A DNA stretch of 63,704 bases from Anaerolineales bacterium. GTDB taxonomy: Bacteria > Chloroflexota > Anaerolineae > Anaerolineales > UBA11579. The stretch is taken from NCBI GenBank assembly GCA_016932165.1, contig JAFGDK010000018.1, positions 1 to 63,704 on the forward strand, written 5' to 3'. Each line of letters starts with the position of its first letter. Position 1 is the stretch's first letter. The notes under the pieces are model-generated. The model had not been told where the DNA came from. It worked only from the letters and a program-made list of their open reading frames with translations, and did not search any database. Positions 1-8,822 of the stretch are shown in pieces. A program made the translations under genes and the position numbers.

Positions 1-2062
1 AGAGACCCCCCTTACTGCTTTGATCCTCAGAATAGGGATACTCTTTTAATTGGCTGGCAGTCCATTCCCAGACATTCCCGGCCATGTCTGCTGCCCCGAA
101 GGGGCTGTCTCCAGCGGGTGAATACTGGCCCACCGGGGTGGTATCGCCCTGACCGCTTTCATCGGTATTGCATTTCTTCGGATCAAATTGATCCCCCCAT
201 GGATAAATCCAGCCATCGGTACCGCGGGCGGCCTTTTCCCATTCCGCTTCAGTGGGCAGGCGGTAGTCTTTCCCGGTCTTGCCAGCCAGCCAGGTGCAGT
301 ATGTCCTGGCATCCTCCAGGTTAACATACACGACTGGATGGTCGCTTTTATCTTCCGGGTATTGGCGGCTGTCCCAATGACTGGGCGGAGTGTGGCCGGT
401 TTCCTGGACGAACAAGGCATACTCAGCGTTGGTCACCGGGTATTTCCCGATGGCGTACGCCGGCAGTTCCACCGTGTGCTGCGGGCGCTGGCGGCCCACC
501 CAGTCTGAATTTAGTCCGGCATTAATTTGGGCTTTAATATCTTCCTCAGTAGAGCCCATCAAAAAAGGCCCGGCAGGGATACTGACCAGCTGCGGTTCGA
601 ACACCAGGCGCGGCTGTTCGACAGGTTCTTTGACTGGCGCTTCCGCCCGGCGGGTGAGGGTAAAGTAGCGGCGCAGTTCTACAGGTGTCTGATCAATGAA
701 ATTTACATCCCGGATTGTCTCTGGATGCAAGGTCAGGATCTGCCGCAGGGCGGTTTGATGGATATAACCCGCCAGGGCTGGTGGGGGATCTGGCCGTTCA
801 ACCTGCGCCATCTCTTCTTTTTTCACACGCTCACTTTGGGCAATTTTTTCCTCACTCCGGTAATAGGTTTCCAATTCTCGCAACAGCCGCGGGGTTCTTT
901 TCAGCAATTCATACAATTGAGGTGATACTTGCTGAATGGCAACCACCTTAGCCAGGCGTACTGGTTTGATGCGGATTTCAGGATCTCGCCTTTGCGCCAG
1001 ACTCCAGAGCAAGAGAAACACATTCACTGTGCGCTTAACCTTGCGGGGATTGTCACCCAAGCCAACGGCGAACACCTCAGGGCAGGCATCATGCGGCCAA
1101 CTGCCCACCAGGCTATTGACAAAGCTGGACATATCCTCCCGCTCGATTGGCGGGATTTGGAACGGCAGTTGGATGATCTTTTCCAAATAATGCGCGCCGG
1201 TGATCGTAAAGGCGGGTGTCTTGCCATCCAGGTCCACCAGACCAAACTCACGATACTTCATCTCGATCCCGCGCGCGATCACCTCCTGGTCCAATCCGAG
1301 CACGAATACGCACCCGGGTACATCCAGGAACAGCTTGATCGCCTCTAGCACTTCTATCGCTTTCTCTGGCAAGCAACGGTCGAGATCATCAATAAAGACC
1401 ACCAGCCGCAAATTCTTTTTAACCAGATAGGCATCCACAACCTGGGCAAACTTTTCGTGGAACTGCTCCAGGAATTGGATCTGTTCAATATGGATCTCAG
1501 AGCGTTTGCATTTGATCGCTTCAACCAATTTGGCCGTGGCAGTTGTGCCGCCTTCTTTCTGCAATTCTTCCACCAGCTTGCTCATTGTGCTAAGGACAGG
1601 AAGAAAGGATAACCCGATCTGAAGAGCGCCGGTTCCTAAACCGGAAAGCAATTTGCCAGCATCTACTTCGATCTTCCCCAATTCTTCTCGGTCAATGTCC
1701 TGATAAAGCAGGGTTTGCAAATCGGTCAACCTCGCAATGGCTACTCCATCATCGTTAGGGATCGCATTCTGGACAGCCTGGAGCACATGCACCAACAGAG
1801 CCCGCCATAAGGTCTCTTCTTTGTCATATTTCCAGGCGTCAAACCAGGCTTTTCGCACACTCCCAGGCAGATGGTTTGAGACCATCCGCATCAGAGAAGT
1901 CTTTCCAGACCCCCATCCGCCAAAAACGCCGATCGTCAACGGCGTACTGGTTGTTGGCGATTCGATAATATCTGCCAGGGTCAGGACATACGGCATGAAG
2001 TCGAGGGCGTCCTTATCCGCGGGCAGATCGTTCACAATCATTGAGCCTTGTTCATCAGGCAT
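1..2062 (-). CDS. KAP-family P-loop NTPase fused to FGE-sulfatase-like domain (3' end outside window)
   Basis: The frame is open from an ATG at 2062 to the window edge (687 codons, no stop), so the C-terminus is missing. A GGAGAGGG Shine-Dalgarno sits five bases before the ATG. Residues 48-55 (GGWGSGKT) are a Walker A motif. Residues 223-229 (FIDDLDR) match the KAP-type Walker B, and VFVLGLD follows soon after. From about residue 492 the protein changes to a formylglycine-generating-enzyme/C-type-lectin-like domain: IPAGPFLMG, VTNAEYALFV, RLPTEAEWEKAARG, YPWGD and GNVWEW (662-667). KAP NTPases are STAND-like switch ATPases, often membrane-linked and sometimes found in defence loci. FGE-like modules fused to such ATPases usually act as binding domains rather than sulfatase activators. 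Predicted role: ATP-dependent sensor or effector; the ligand is unknown. It lies downstream of nrdJ behind two hairpins. Confidence 0.85.
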   Translation of the reverse strand, partial: MPDEQGSMIVNDLPADKDALDFMPYVLTLADIIESPTTSTPLTIGVFGGWGSGKTSLMRMVSNHLPGSVRKAWFDAWKYDKEETLWRALLVHVLQAVQNAIPNDDGVAIARLTDLQTLLYQDIDREELGKIEVDAGKLLSGLGTGALQIGLSFLPVLSTMSKLVEELQKEGGTTATAKLVEAIKCKRSEIHIEQIQFLEQFHEKFAQVVDAYLVKKNLRLVVFIDDLDRCLPEKAIEVLEAIKLFLDVPGCVFVLGLDQEVIARGIEMKYREFGLVDLDGKTPAFTITGAHYLEKIIQLPFQIPPIEREDMSSFVNSLVGSWPHDACPEVFAVGLGDNPRKVKRTVNVFLLLWSLAQRRDPEIRIKPVRLAKVVAIQQVSPQLYELLKRTPRLLRELETYYRSEEKIAQSERVKKEEMAQVERPDPPPALAGYIHQTALRQILTLHPETIRDVNFIDQTPVELRRYFTLTRRAEAPVKEPVEQPRLVFEPQLVSIPAGPFLMGSTEEDIKAQINAGLNSDWVGRQRPQHTVELPAYAIGKYPVTNAEYALFVQETGHTPPSHWDSRQYPEDKSDHPVVYVNLEDARTYCTWLAGKTGKDYRLPTEAEWEKAARGTDGWIYPWGDQFDPKKCNTDESGQGDTTPVGQYSPAGDSPFGAADMAGNVWEWTASQLKEYPYSEDQSSKGGL

Positions 2063-2103
2063 TGTTCCCTCTCCATCAAAGATTATTATCAAATCTGATA
2101 CGT

Positions 2104-2146
2104 GGAGCATGGCGCTTCGCCATGCTCCCATAGCAAGGTGCCTTGC
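2104..2146. repeat. Two tandem perfect hairpins between nrdJ and the KAP gene
   Basis: An 11-bp perfect stem (2104-2114 with 2118-2128, loop CTT) is followed at once by a 6-bp stem (GCAAGG/CCTTGC, 2133-2146). Neither is followed by a T-run, so they are not classical terminators. They may attenuate or process the transcript between nrdJ and the KAP-FGE gene, or be one copy of a dispersed genomic palindrome. No second copy was noticed in this window. Confidence 0.6.
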
Positions 2147-2155
2147 AACTTGCGG

Positions 2156-4723
2156 CTAGCACTCACTGAACCCGCAGTTGTAGCACTTGCGGCAGCCCTC
2201 CTCATTGACCACTGAGGCATGGCCGCATTCCGGGCACATATCCCCAACGGCGTGGATGTCCATCCTGCCGGGTTCATGGCTTTCCGCTTCACCTGGCTGG
2301 GTGATCTTGCCGTTGCCATTGCCGTTGGATATCAGCGGCTGGTACTCGTCCTCATGCTCGTGGGCGGTAGATTCGAGGTATTCGCCGATCACCTGGGCCA
2401 CGCCGTCCGGCAGCGAGGAGACCCGGTTGGGGCCGAACCCGCTCGAGCGGCTGCCGCCGATGCCGCGCAACTGGCGGTAGATCTCATACAGGCGTTTGCG
2501 CGGCGCCACCGGCGAGGCCAGGCGCAAAATATAGCTCAGCAGGCGCCCAATCGCCTCCGAGACGGCTGCTGTCTCCGAGCCAGCCTTGGCGGTGTTCAAG
2601 AAGACCTCAAAGGGCTGGTCGTTGCCGTTCTGGTTGATGGTCACAAAGGCTTTGCCCACCGGGGTATTGGTGGTGAAGGTGCGCCCCACCAGCATGCGGG
2701 GGCGCGGCTTCTTGCTCTTGTTCCAGATCACCGGCAGGTCCTGGGTCGGCGGGAGCGGTTCTTTCTCCTTGGCTGTGTCGTGGGTCTCCAGCACCACAGT
2801 CTCGCGCGAGCCGGTTACATATACAGTGATCCCCTTGCAGCCCAGCTCCCAGGCCAGCTTGTAGGCGGTGGCCACATCTTCTTCAGTTGCCCCGGCGGGG
2901 AAGTTGATCGTCTTGGAGAGGCTGTTATCGATGAAAGCCTGCATCGCCCCCTGCATGCGCACATGCTCTTCAGCGGTGATATCCCCAGAGACCACGAAAG
3001 TGTTCCCGATCTCCTCGGGCACACCCGGCACGCCCTGGCAGCTTCCTTTGGCGATCACTTTCTCCACCACAGCTTCACGCTCCTTATCGGAGAGACCGGA
3101 TTCGATCATCGCCTGCTCAAACAGCGGGCTGGTGTAGGTCAGCTTCAGGTCGCTGCCCTTGTCATTCACATGGCGGATATAAGCCAGGGCAAATACCGGC
3201 TCGCAGCCGTAGCCCTCGCATCCAGAGACCGTGGCGATCGTCCCGGTGGGGGCAATTGTGGTCTGGGCGGCGTTGCGGATGCCGTGCTGCTTGATCCCCT
3301 CTGTGATCAATGTCCAATCCACTTCCGGGCGCCGGTAATTACGCACATACGGCTTCAGCGGCTTCGGCGTCTCCCATCTCAGGTCATCCGGGTCGTAGAG
3401 GCTGCCTTTGATCGCCGGGAAGGGGCCGCGCTTTTTTGAAAGGCCGATACTGGTTTTCATCGCATGGTAGCGGATGAATTCCACCACCTGGGCGACAAAC
3501 TCCTGCCCTTCTTCCGAACCGTAGCGGATCCCGGTATGGTAGAGCAAGTCCGCCAAGCCCATGATCCCCAGTCCGATCCGGCGGGCGCGCATCGCCGCCT
3601 GTTTCAACTGGGGCACATTCGGTACGTAGGCATTGGCCTCGACCACGTTGTCCAGGAAATGAGTGGCATTCACTGTGGTCTCTTCCAGTAGGTCCCAATC
3701 TACCGTGCCGCCGGGAGCCAAATGTTGGGCCAGGTTAATTGAACCCAGGCAGCAGTTCTCGTAAGGCCCCAGGAATTGTTCTCCGCAGGGATTGGTGGCC
3801 TCCAACTGGTAGAGATGAGAGACCGGGTTTGTGCGGTTGGCCGTATCCAGGAACAGCAGTCCCGGTTCCCCGTTGTGATGAGCCTGGGTGACAATCTGAT
3901 CAAACAGGTCCCGCGCCCGGATGGTCTTAAAAATCCGGATCGGCAGGCCGGCCGCTTCAGCCTCTTCAAGCGTGCCGTCAAAGTTCTTGTAGCTCGGATG
4001 AGTGGTATCCACAAAACGCAAATCCCAGTCAGCGTCCTGCTCTACCGCCCGCATAAAGGCATCGGTGATGCCCACAGAGATATTAAAATTGGTAATCGAA
4101 TTCTCATTGGTCTTGCAGGCAACAAAGTCCTCAATATCAGGGTGATCTACCCGCAGTACGGCCATATTGGCGCCGCGGCGCGTTCCACCCTGGGCCACCT
4201 CGCCAAAGGCTTGGTCGTAAACCCGCAGGAAGCCCACCGGCCCGGTAGCCTCTCCGGCGGAAGTCTTCACCGGAGAGTGTTTGGGCCGCAGGCGCGAGAA
4301 TGAGAAGCCGTTCCCCCCGCCGGTCTGCTGGATCAAAGCCGCATCCCGCAGGGTTTGGAAGATGCCGGATGAAACCCGCCCCATATCATCACTGATCGGG
4401 AGCACAAAACAAGCCGCCAGCTGACCCAAAGGTGTTCCCGCGCCGGTAAAAGTCGGCGAGTTGGGAAAGAAGCGCTTGCCGGCCAACAATTGGTAAAAAG
4501 TCTCAGCAATTTCATCAATATTGTCTGCCCAGGGTTCTTCCGCTAAGGCAATATGATAAGCCACGCGCCAAAAGGTATCTTCAACCGTCTCTAGCGGGTT
4601 CCCTTCCAGGTCTCGGCGCGAATAACGCCGGATAAATACGCTGTGTGCGTTGTCGGTCAGTTCCACCGGAGGCAGCGACGCGGGCCGTTTCGGTGTGGTA
4701 ACAGTAATTGTGGTTTTCTCCAT
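2156..4723 (-). CDS. nrdJ: Adenosylcobalamin-dependent (class II) ribonucleotide reductase
   Basis: An 855-residue single-subunit reductase that makes deoxyribonucleotides using adenosylcobalamin, without oxygen or an iron radical cofactor. The active-site block NPCGEQ lies at about residues 311-316 with an upstream redox Cys near 105. The C-terminus carries four CxxC-type cysteines (CPEC, CRKCYNC, final Cys), the zinc-binding tail that relays electrons. The ATG at 4723 is chosen because AGGAGGAGC lies directly before it; an earlier in-frame ATG at 4762 lacks this. It lies 91 bp downstream of nrdR on the same strand, so the two probably share a promoter and are both under NrdR control. Family identity is very sure. 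Confidence 0.96.
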   Translation of the reverse strand: MEKTTITVTTPKRPASLPPVELTDNAHSVFIRRYSRRDLEGNPLETVEDTFWRVAYHIALAEEPWADNIDEIAETFYQLLAGKRFFPNSPTFTGAGTPLGQLAACFVLPISDDMGRVSSGIFQTLRDAALIQQTGGGNGFSFSRLRPKHSPVKTSAGEATGPVGFLRVYDQAFGEVAQGGTRRGANMAVLRVDHPDIEDFVACKTNENSITNFNISVGITDAFMRAVEQDADWDLRFVDTTHPSYKNFDGTLEEAEAAGLPIRIFKTIRARDLFDQIVTQAHHNGEPGLLFLDTANRTNPVSHLYQLEATNPCGEQFLGPYENCCLGSINLAQHLAPGGTVDWDLLEETTVNATHFLDNVVEANAYVPNVPQLKQAAMRARRIGLGIMGLADLLYHTGIRYGSEEGQEFVAQVVEFIRYHAMKTSIGLSKKRGPFPAIKGSLYDPDDLRWETPKPLKPYVRNYRRPEVDWTLITEGIKQHGIRNAAQTTIAPTGTIATVSGCEGYGCEPVFALAYIRHVNDKGSDLKLTYTSPLFEQAMIESGLSDKEREAVVEKVIAKGSCQGVPGVPEEIGNTFVVSGDITAEEHVRMQGAMQAFIDNSLSKTINFPAGATEEDVATAYKLAWELGCKGITVYVTGSRETVVLETHDTAKEKEPLPPTQDLPVIWNKSKKPRPRMLVGRTFTTNTPVGKAFVTINQNGNDQPFEVFLNTAKAGSETAAVSEAIGRLLSYILRLASPVAPRKRLYEIYRQLRGIGGSRSSGFGPNRVSSLPDGVAQVIGEYLESTAHEHEDEYQPLISNGNGNGKITQPGEAESHEPGRMDIHAVGDMCPECGHASVVNEEGCRKCYNCGFSEC

Positions 4724-4814
4724 TGCTCCTCCTATTTGAGGTGGGAACACGAAAGACATCATCCGGTCTTCCTAGTCCGTTGATCAATTGTTACTCGTGG
4801 TTTGTGTGGTTAAC

Positions 4815-5270
4815 TTACTGGCTCTCCATCAAACGGTCTAGCTCTTGCCGGACGGCATGCAGGTCATCTAAACCTAAATAGACAATCGCATACCGGATGT
4901 AGGCGACCTGATCCAGTTCCTTCAAGCCAGCAATGACCATGTCGCCAATCACACCGGATGGAACTTCAGCCTTTCCCATCCTCTGGAGGTTAGACTCGAT
5001 CTCCCCGGCGAGACGTTCCAGGTCTTGAGCTGAAACCGGGCGCTTGACACATGCCACGCGCAGTCCCCTGAGCAGTTTTTCCCGGTCAAAATCTTCCCGG
5101 GCGCCGTCCTCTTTGATCACCATTGGGGTGGAGAGGATGGCCCGCTCATAGGTGCTGAACCGCATCATACAATGTTTGCATTCACGACGACGACGTACTC
5201 CCCCGCGATGATCGTGGGTCGTATCGATGACTTTGGTCCCTTTGTCGCTCTGGCAATGTGGGCAGCGCAT
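4815..5270 (-). CDS. nrdR: NrdR, ATP-cone/zinc-ribbon repressor of ribonucleotide reductase
   Basis: A 151-residue protein of the usual NrdR length. The N-terminal zinc ribbon has C3-x2-C6 and C31-x2-C34 with the basic stretch VRRRRECKHC between and around them. An ATP-cone domain follows (about 46-136) and senses ATP/dATP, so that dATP-loaded NrdR represses nrd genes. It is the first gene of an nrdR-nrdJ unit, and a 26-bp palindrome resembling an NrdR box lies 29 bp upstream of its ATG, which suggests autoregulation. Confidence 0.96.
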   Translation of the reverse strand: MRCPHCQSDKGTKVIDTTHDHRGGVRRRRECKHCMMRFSTYERAILSTPMVIKEDGAREDFDREKLLRGLRVACVKRPVSAQDLERLAGEIESNLQRMGKAEVPSGVIGDMVIAGLKELDQVAYIRYAIVYLGLDDLHAVRQELDRLMESQ

Positions 5271-5298
5271 AGAAAAGCCTCAAAAATGGCAGGGTGCT

Positions 5299-5324
5299 TA
5301 GAACCCCCATATATGGGGGTTCTA
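5299..5324 (-). promoter_or_regulatory. 26-bp perfect palindrome upstream of nrdR (candidate NrdR operator)
   Basis: The palindrome reads TAGAACCCCC, then ATATAT, then its exact complement, with no mismatch. Its core CCATATATGG resembles the NrdR-box core (C-w-A-T-A-T-A-T-w-G), differing only at the two w positions. On the minus strand a TATACC element (5325-5330) lies immediately upstream, so the palindrome would cover the transcription start, a position expected of a repressor site. The rest of the 278-bp nrdR/atl gap is AT-rich, and I see no gene in it. Confidence 0.6.
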
Positions 5325-5548
5325 GGTATAAATACTACATATCTATCGAAAAATGTAGGTGAATTTTATCATAAGAAAAGTTTATGAGCAAGCAAAGATG
5401 GAACTTAATCTAATAATTTAAGATTAGAAAGGAAAACTTTAACATTTCCCCTAATTTGTCTAGAACCAAACCCCGCGAAATGCAGCAAACCAACCCGGTA
5501 GATACATTTCAGCCTATCCGCTGCAATCTGCCTGATCCCACAGAAGTA

Positions 5549-5935
5549 CTAACCCAACCCTTCAAGCAAGCTGTGCGCCTCATGCGGGAGTAAACCTTCC
5601 CACAAATATTTCCCCATATCAACGGTCAGGTCAATCCCCACATGCACGCCTTCCTCACACAGCAGTTCTGCCTGGTAAAGGCGGCCATGTTCCCCCCCTT
5701 TGATCACAATATTGCCATTGTGGCCGACCACCCGCTGCCAGGGCACATCCTGATATTCCGGGTCATCCGCCCGGTTCTTCAAAGCGCTCATTGCATACCC
5801 CACCTGCCGGGCTGCGCCGGGGTGCCCGATCATATCCGCCACGCGCCCATAGCTGGTCACCCGCCCGGCAGGGATCTGTCGCACCACGGCATACACTTTC
5901 TGATAGAAGAGAGCAGGCGGTTTTCTTTTGCCCAT
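5549..5935 (-). CDS. Alkyltransferase-like protein (ATL), inactive MGMT homologue
   Basis: A 128-residue protein with the O6-alkylguanine transferase C-terminal fold: FYQKVYAVVRQIPAGRVTSYG, then ARQVGYAM. The methyl-acceptor motif PCHR is replaced by PWQR (residues 65-68), with Trp where the reactive Cys should be. This is the hallmark of ATL proteins, which bind O6-alkylguanine, bend the DNA and flag the lesion for nucleotide-excision repair without transferring the alkyl group. The ATG at 5935 lies four bases after the stop of the upstream aminotransferase gene, so translation is probably coupled. An in-frame start at 6025 exists but lies inside that gene. A true Ogt with PCHR is found at 27565. 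Confidence 0.9.
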   Translation of the reverse strand: MGKRKPPALFYQKVYAVVRQIPAGRVTSYGRVADMIGHPGAARQVGYAMSALKNRADDPEYQDVPWQRVVGHNGNIVIKGGEHGRLYQAELLCEEGVHVGIDLTVDMGKYLWEGLLPHEAHSLLEGLG

Positions 5936-5939
5936 CCTA

Positions 5940-7343
5940 TCAGCCAATCGTAAAGTAGCGCTCAAATTGCGGCTGCCAACCCTTGGGATGGAATTCGCCT
6001 GAGGTGGTATCCTGGACATATTCACCCTGATAATTGCCTGCCGAGACAGCCTTCAATGCTTCAATAAAACGGTCCACATCCTCAATCGTGTTATACAGCC
6101 CAAATGACATCCGGATCAATCCTGGCAGGTTGGTGCGGTTGTTGTTCAACATCTCCTCGCGCACCTTGGCAGCAGTTGCTGCATCCACCTGAAGTAGATG
6201 CAGGATCAGCGGGTGGGCGCAAAAGCAGCCATTGCGAACCCCGATCCCAAACTCATGCCCTAAAATTGCCGCTGTTTTGAAATGATCAACATGATCCAAA
6301 CGGAAAGGGATCACACCCAGGCGGCTGTCCGCATTGGCGGGATCCGTATCACCGTAGATCCTGATCCCCTCCACCTCAGGGAGCCGGGAAAGCGCATGGA
6401 TGGTCAGTTCAGCCTCATGGGCAGCCACGTTGTCCATCCCGATCTTCATCAAGGCCGTCTCGGCAGCTGCCATGGCAATTGCCCCGACATGATTGGGAGA
6501 GCCAGCCTCATCCCGTTCGGGCGGCCCCGCCCACATGACCTCGTCGAGGGTCACGATCTCCACCACTCCCCCGCCGACCATGTCTGGAGTGCCGCCTTCA
6601 AATATATCCTGCCGCCCGACCAGCGCGCCAGAGCCGTAGGGAGCGTACATCTTATGGCCAGACAGTGAGACGAAGTCAATATGGCGGGGGTCATCCAACA
6701 GGAGCACCTCAATCTGGCGGTGCGGGGCTAATTGCGCGCAATCCGCCATGAAATATGCCCCCACCGCGTGAGAACACTCCGCCAAGTCATGGATCGGATT
6801 GATCAATCCAGTCACATTGCTGCCCCCTGTGATAGAGACCAGGGCAACCCGGTGTGCATACTTTGCCAGCTTGGAATTAAAATCATCCAGATCGAGGCCG
6901 CCGTTTGGCAGCAGCCCGACATGCACCACTTCCACTTGAGCACGCCAGGGCAGATCATTGGAATGGTGCTCCATGGAGCTTGTCAAAACCAGGTTTCGTT
7001 CGGCAGTGAATGGAAACCGCCGGGCCAATTTGTTGATCGCCTCGGTGGTATTCTTGCCAAAGATACAGGTATGGGTTTGCGCGTCTGCACCCACAAAATC
7101 AAGCGTGATCCGCCGGGCTTCTTCATACATATGCGTGGAGAGCTGGCTTTTATATCCTGTGCCGCGGTGCACGCTGCTGTAATAGGGCAGAAAATCAGCA
7201 ACCGCCTGCTGAACGGCCTTAAGCGGAGGGGTTGAGGCGGCGTTATCAAAATTGATATACCGGGTGGTGCTTCCATCCAGCAGCGGGACGTGTGTTTCAG
7301 TACCGACGAACATGCTGCTGTAATCTTGGTTAGGGTCAGACAT
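5940..7343 (-). CDS. Class V aminotransferase / cysteine-desulfurase-like PLP enzyme
   Basis: A 467-residue PLP enzyme of the cysteine desulfurase/selenocysteine lyase fold. FDNAASTPP opens the catalytic domain, SMEHHSN matches the His that stacks on PLP, and SLSGHKMYAPYGSGAL contains the Schiff-base Lys. A Cys-rich RNGCFCAHP lies where desulfurases carry the catalytic Cys loop. The substrate cannot be read from sequence: Cys desulfuration or another beta-elimination is possible. The ATG at 7343 is favoured by AAGGAG seven bases upstream; an earlier in-frame start (7448) lies beyond a terminator. No iron-sulfur cluster assembly genes are adjacent, so a dedicated Isc/Suf role is not supported. 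Confidence 0.85.
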   Translation of the reverse strand: MSDPNQDYSSMFVGTETHVPLLDGSTTRYINFDNAASTPPLKAVQQAVADFLPYYSSVHRGTGYKSQLSTHMYEEARRITLDFVGADAQTHTCIFGKNTTEAINKLARRFPFTAERNLVLTSSMEHHSNDLPWRAQVEVVHVGLLPNGGLDLDDFNSKLAKYAHRVALVSITGGSNVTGLINPIHDLAECSHAVGAYFMADCAQLAPHRQIEVLLLDDPRHIDFVSLSGHKMYAPYGSGALVGRQDIFEGGTPDMVGGGVVEIVTLDEVMWAGPPERDEAGSPNHVGAIAMAAAETALMKIGMDNVAAHEAELTIHALSRLPEVEGIRIYGDTDPANADSRLGVIPFRLDHVDHFKTAAILGHEFGIGVRNGCFCAHPLILHLLQVDAATAAKVREEMLNNNRTNLPGLIRMSFGLYNTIEDVDRFIEALKAVSAGNYQGEYVQDTTSGEFHPKGWQPQFERYFTIG

Positions 7344-7417
7344 CGCGGCTCCTTGTAAATAGCAGGCAGATTTTAACATACTATTTGCTCCTCCCCCAAT
7401 TTCCAAGATTGTAGGAT

Positions 7418-7445
7418 AAAAAAAGGCTGGTATGTCCACCAGCCT
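7418..7445 (-). terminator. Intrinsic terminator after the LRR gene
   Basis: On the minus strand an 8-bp stem AGGCTGGT/ACCAGCCT with a 6-base loop is followed by seven T. It lies 23 bp past the stop of the gene at 7468 and ahead of the aminotransferase gene, separating the two transcripts. Confidence 0.85.
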
Positions 7446-7467
7446 CAAAACTCAATTCACTCTCAAA

Positions 7468-8424
7468 TTAGTTATCATCATTTGGCTCAACATAATCCAG
7501 TTGAAACAGTGCATCCGAAACCTCATCGCCTCCCTCAAAGGGTTCTGCTTCTTTGCGGCGTTCACGCAGCTCCAATAACAACCCGACCACGATCAAAGCC
7601 ACCGGGATCAGCAACAGGTAGAGCCAATTTTTGGGAATACCACCCAAAAAACCGCTTACAGGGTTATCCTGAACGACATCCGCCGGGTTCTCTCCTGGAG
7701 ACTGCCGATCCTCACTGACAACTGCAGGCGGTGTGTCTGTCGGCACAGGTGTGGGGCTTTTCAAAGTGTAATATTTTGTAGGCGTCGGTTCTGAAGCCTG
7801 CTCGGTAGCAATCTGCGCCATGGCAGTCAGGGTTTGCTGGGGCCAGGGCTGGTCACTGGTTGGCTGCACCTGGGTTGGACCAGATTGCGGCAGTGTCGCA
7901 GTCGGCAGCGGGGTGCAGTACACCCCATTGCTGAACCGGTAAACCACCCCCAGCAGCCAATCCTGAAAGGTCGGGTCAGCGGGTTCACACAACCCGGTAT
8001 TATGGAAGTGAAATAGGCGTAAATCCAGGAAAGTGATCGTGAGCGGCACCGAGCCGGTCAGCGGGTTATTGTTGATCGTGAGAGTTTCCAGATCGGGGAA
8101 AGCCCCGATCTCCAAAGGCAACTCCCCGACGAGGTTGTTGTTATACAGATCGAGTGAAACGATGGTTCCATTAACACAAGCAACGCCATGCCAGCTGCAG
8201 GGGTCATTCGTTCCCAGCCAGTTGGTATTCACCGTCCAATTCTCACCACCGGTAGCGTCGTAGATCGCCAGCAGCGCCAGACACTGATCTTCAGGGATGG
8301 CAGTCTGGGCAGAGCAATCATATTCTGATTCGGCAGCCAGCACTTTACCCGAGAATACCATCCCGGCCAGCAACACAACAGTCAGCAATCGGAAGGCTGT
8401 TTTTCTCATTCTTCCATCACTCAT
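7468..8424 (-). CDS. Exported leucine-rich-repeat protein with C-terminal membrane anchor
   Basis: 318 residues. A signal peptide (LLTVVLLAGMVFSG) is followed by a plant-type LRR cap: ALLAIYDATGGENW, CSWHGVAC, then LDLYNNNLVGELP and LTINNNPLTGSVP repeats (about 45-150). A Thr/Pro/Gln-rich linker with TPTK and PTPVPTDTPP follows. A transmembrane helix (about 267-287, LYLLLIPVALIVVGLLLEL) and an acidic cytoplasmic tail end the protein. It probably sits on the cell surface and binds a protein or polysaccharide; the ligand is unknown. Either Met1 or Met6 could be the start: GGAG lies eight bases before Met1. Such P/T-linked surface proteins recur in this window. Confidence 0.8.
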   Translation of the reverse strand: MSDGRMRKTAFRLLTVVLLAGMVFSGKVLAAESEYDCSAQTAIPEDQCLALLAIYDATGGENWTVNTNWLGTNDPCSWHGVACVNGTIVSLDLYNNNLVGELPLEIGAFPDLETLTINNNPLTGSVPLTITFLDLRLFHFHNTGLCEPADPTFQDWLLGVVYRFSNGVYCTPLPTATLPQSGPTQVQPTSDQPWPQQTLTAMAQIATEQASEPTPTKYYTLKSPTPVPTDTPPAVVSEDRQSPGENPADVVQDNPVSGFLGGIPKNWLYLLLIPVALIVVGLLLELRERRKEAEPFEGGDEVSDALFQLDYVEPNDDN

Positions 8425-8596
8425 ATGATCTCTCCATTCGCTATGCTTACCATTATAGCCTCACCCCAATACAGACACATTGCAAATATGGATTAAATTT
8501 TAACAATTAATTTTCAATGCAGGCGCGACACAAGCCTTGATTTGTCGTAGAATAAGATGAAAGTTTGGATTTATCTATCCACCGGAGGAAACCGTG

Positions 8597-8755
8597 ATGA
8601 CCGAAGAACAAAAACACAACTGTGAGAATTGCCCGATGCGGGCAAAAGCTGAAGCCAAACCCAAATCTTTGATCGGCCGATTTTGGAAATGGCACACCAA
8701 CTGGTGCCCGGGATGGAAAGCCTACCAGGAATCATTAAAGCAGGCTGAAGGTTAG
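8597..8755 (+). CDS. Small Cys/Trp-rich protein, 52 residues
   Basis: A short frame with a strong GGAGGAAA Shine-Dalgarno six bases before ATG 8597 (a GTG three bases upstream is an alternative). The N-terminus has C9-x2-C12 (CENCPMR). The C-terminal half is striking: RFWKWHTNWCPGWKAYQ, with four Trp and a third Cys in about 15 residues. There is no signal peptide or membrane segment. The three cysteines and the His could bind a metal. I do not recognise the family with certainty. Strong RBS, balanced codons and a clear termination favour a real gene. It is the only plus-strand gene between two minus-strand genes, so it must have its own promoter. Confidence 0.65.
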   Translation: MTEEQKHNCENCPMRAKAEAKPKSLIGRFWKWHTNWCPGWKAYQESLKQAEG

Positions 8756-8822
8756 ATTGTTCACATCCCAAATCAAGTTAATTAACTGAATTTTCAACTA
8801 AAACCTTATAATTAACTTTTCC

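Noticed and set aside
2063-2155. Possible cobalamin riboswitch near the B12-dependent reductase
   Set aside because: The hairpins lie downstream of nrdJ, the gap upstream of nrdJ is too short, and no conserved B12-box was seen.
2219-3439. A 406-codon plus-strand frame opposite nrdJ
   Set aside because: It is the antisense shadow of a highly conserved ribonucleotide reductase; the translation is rich in His/Arg with no domain.
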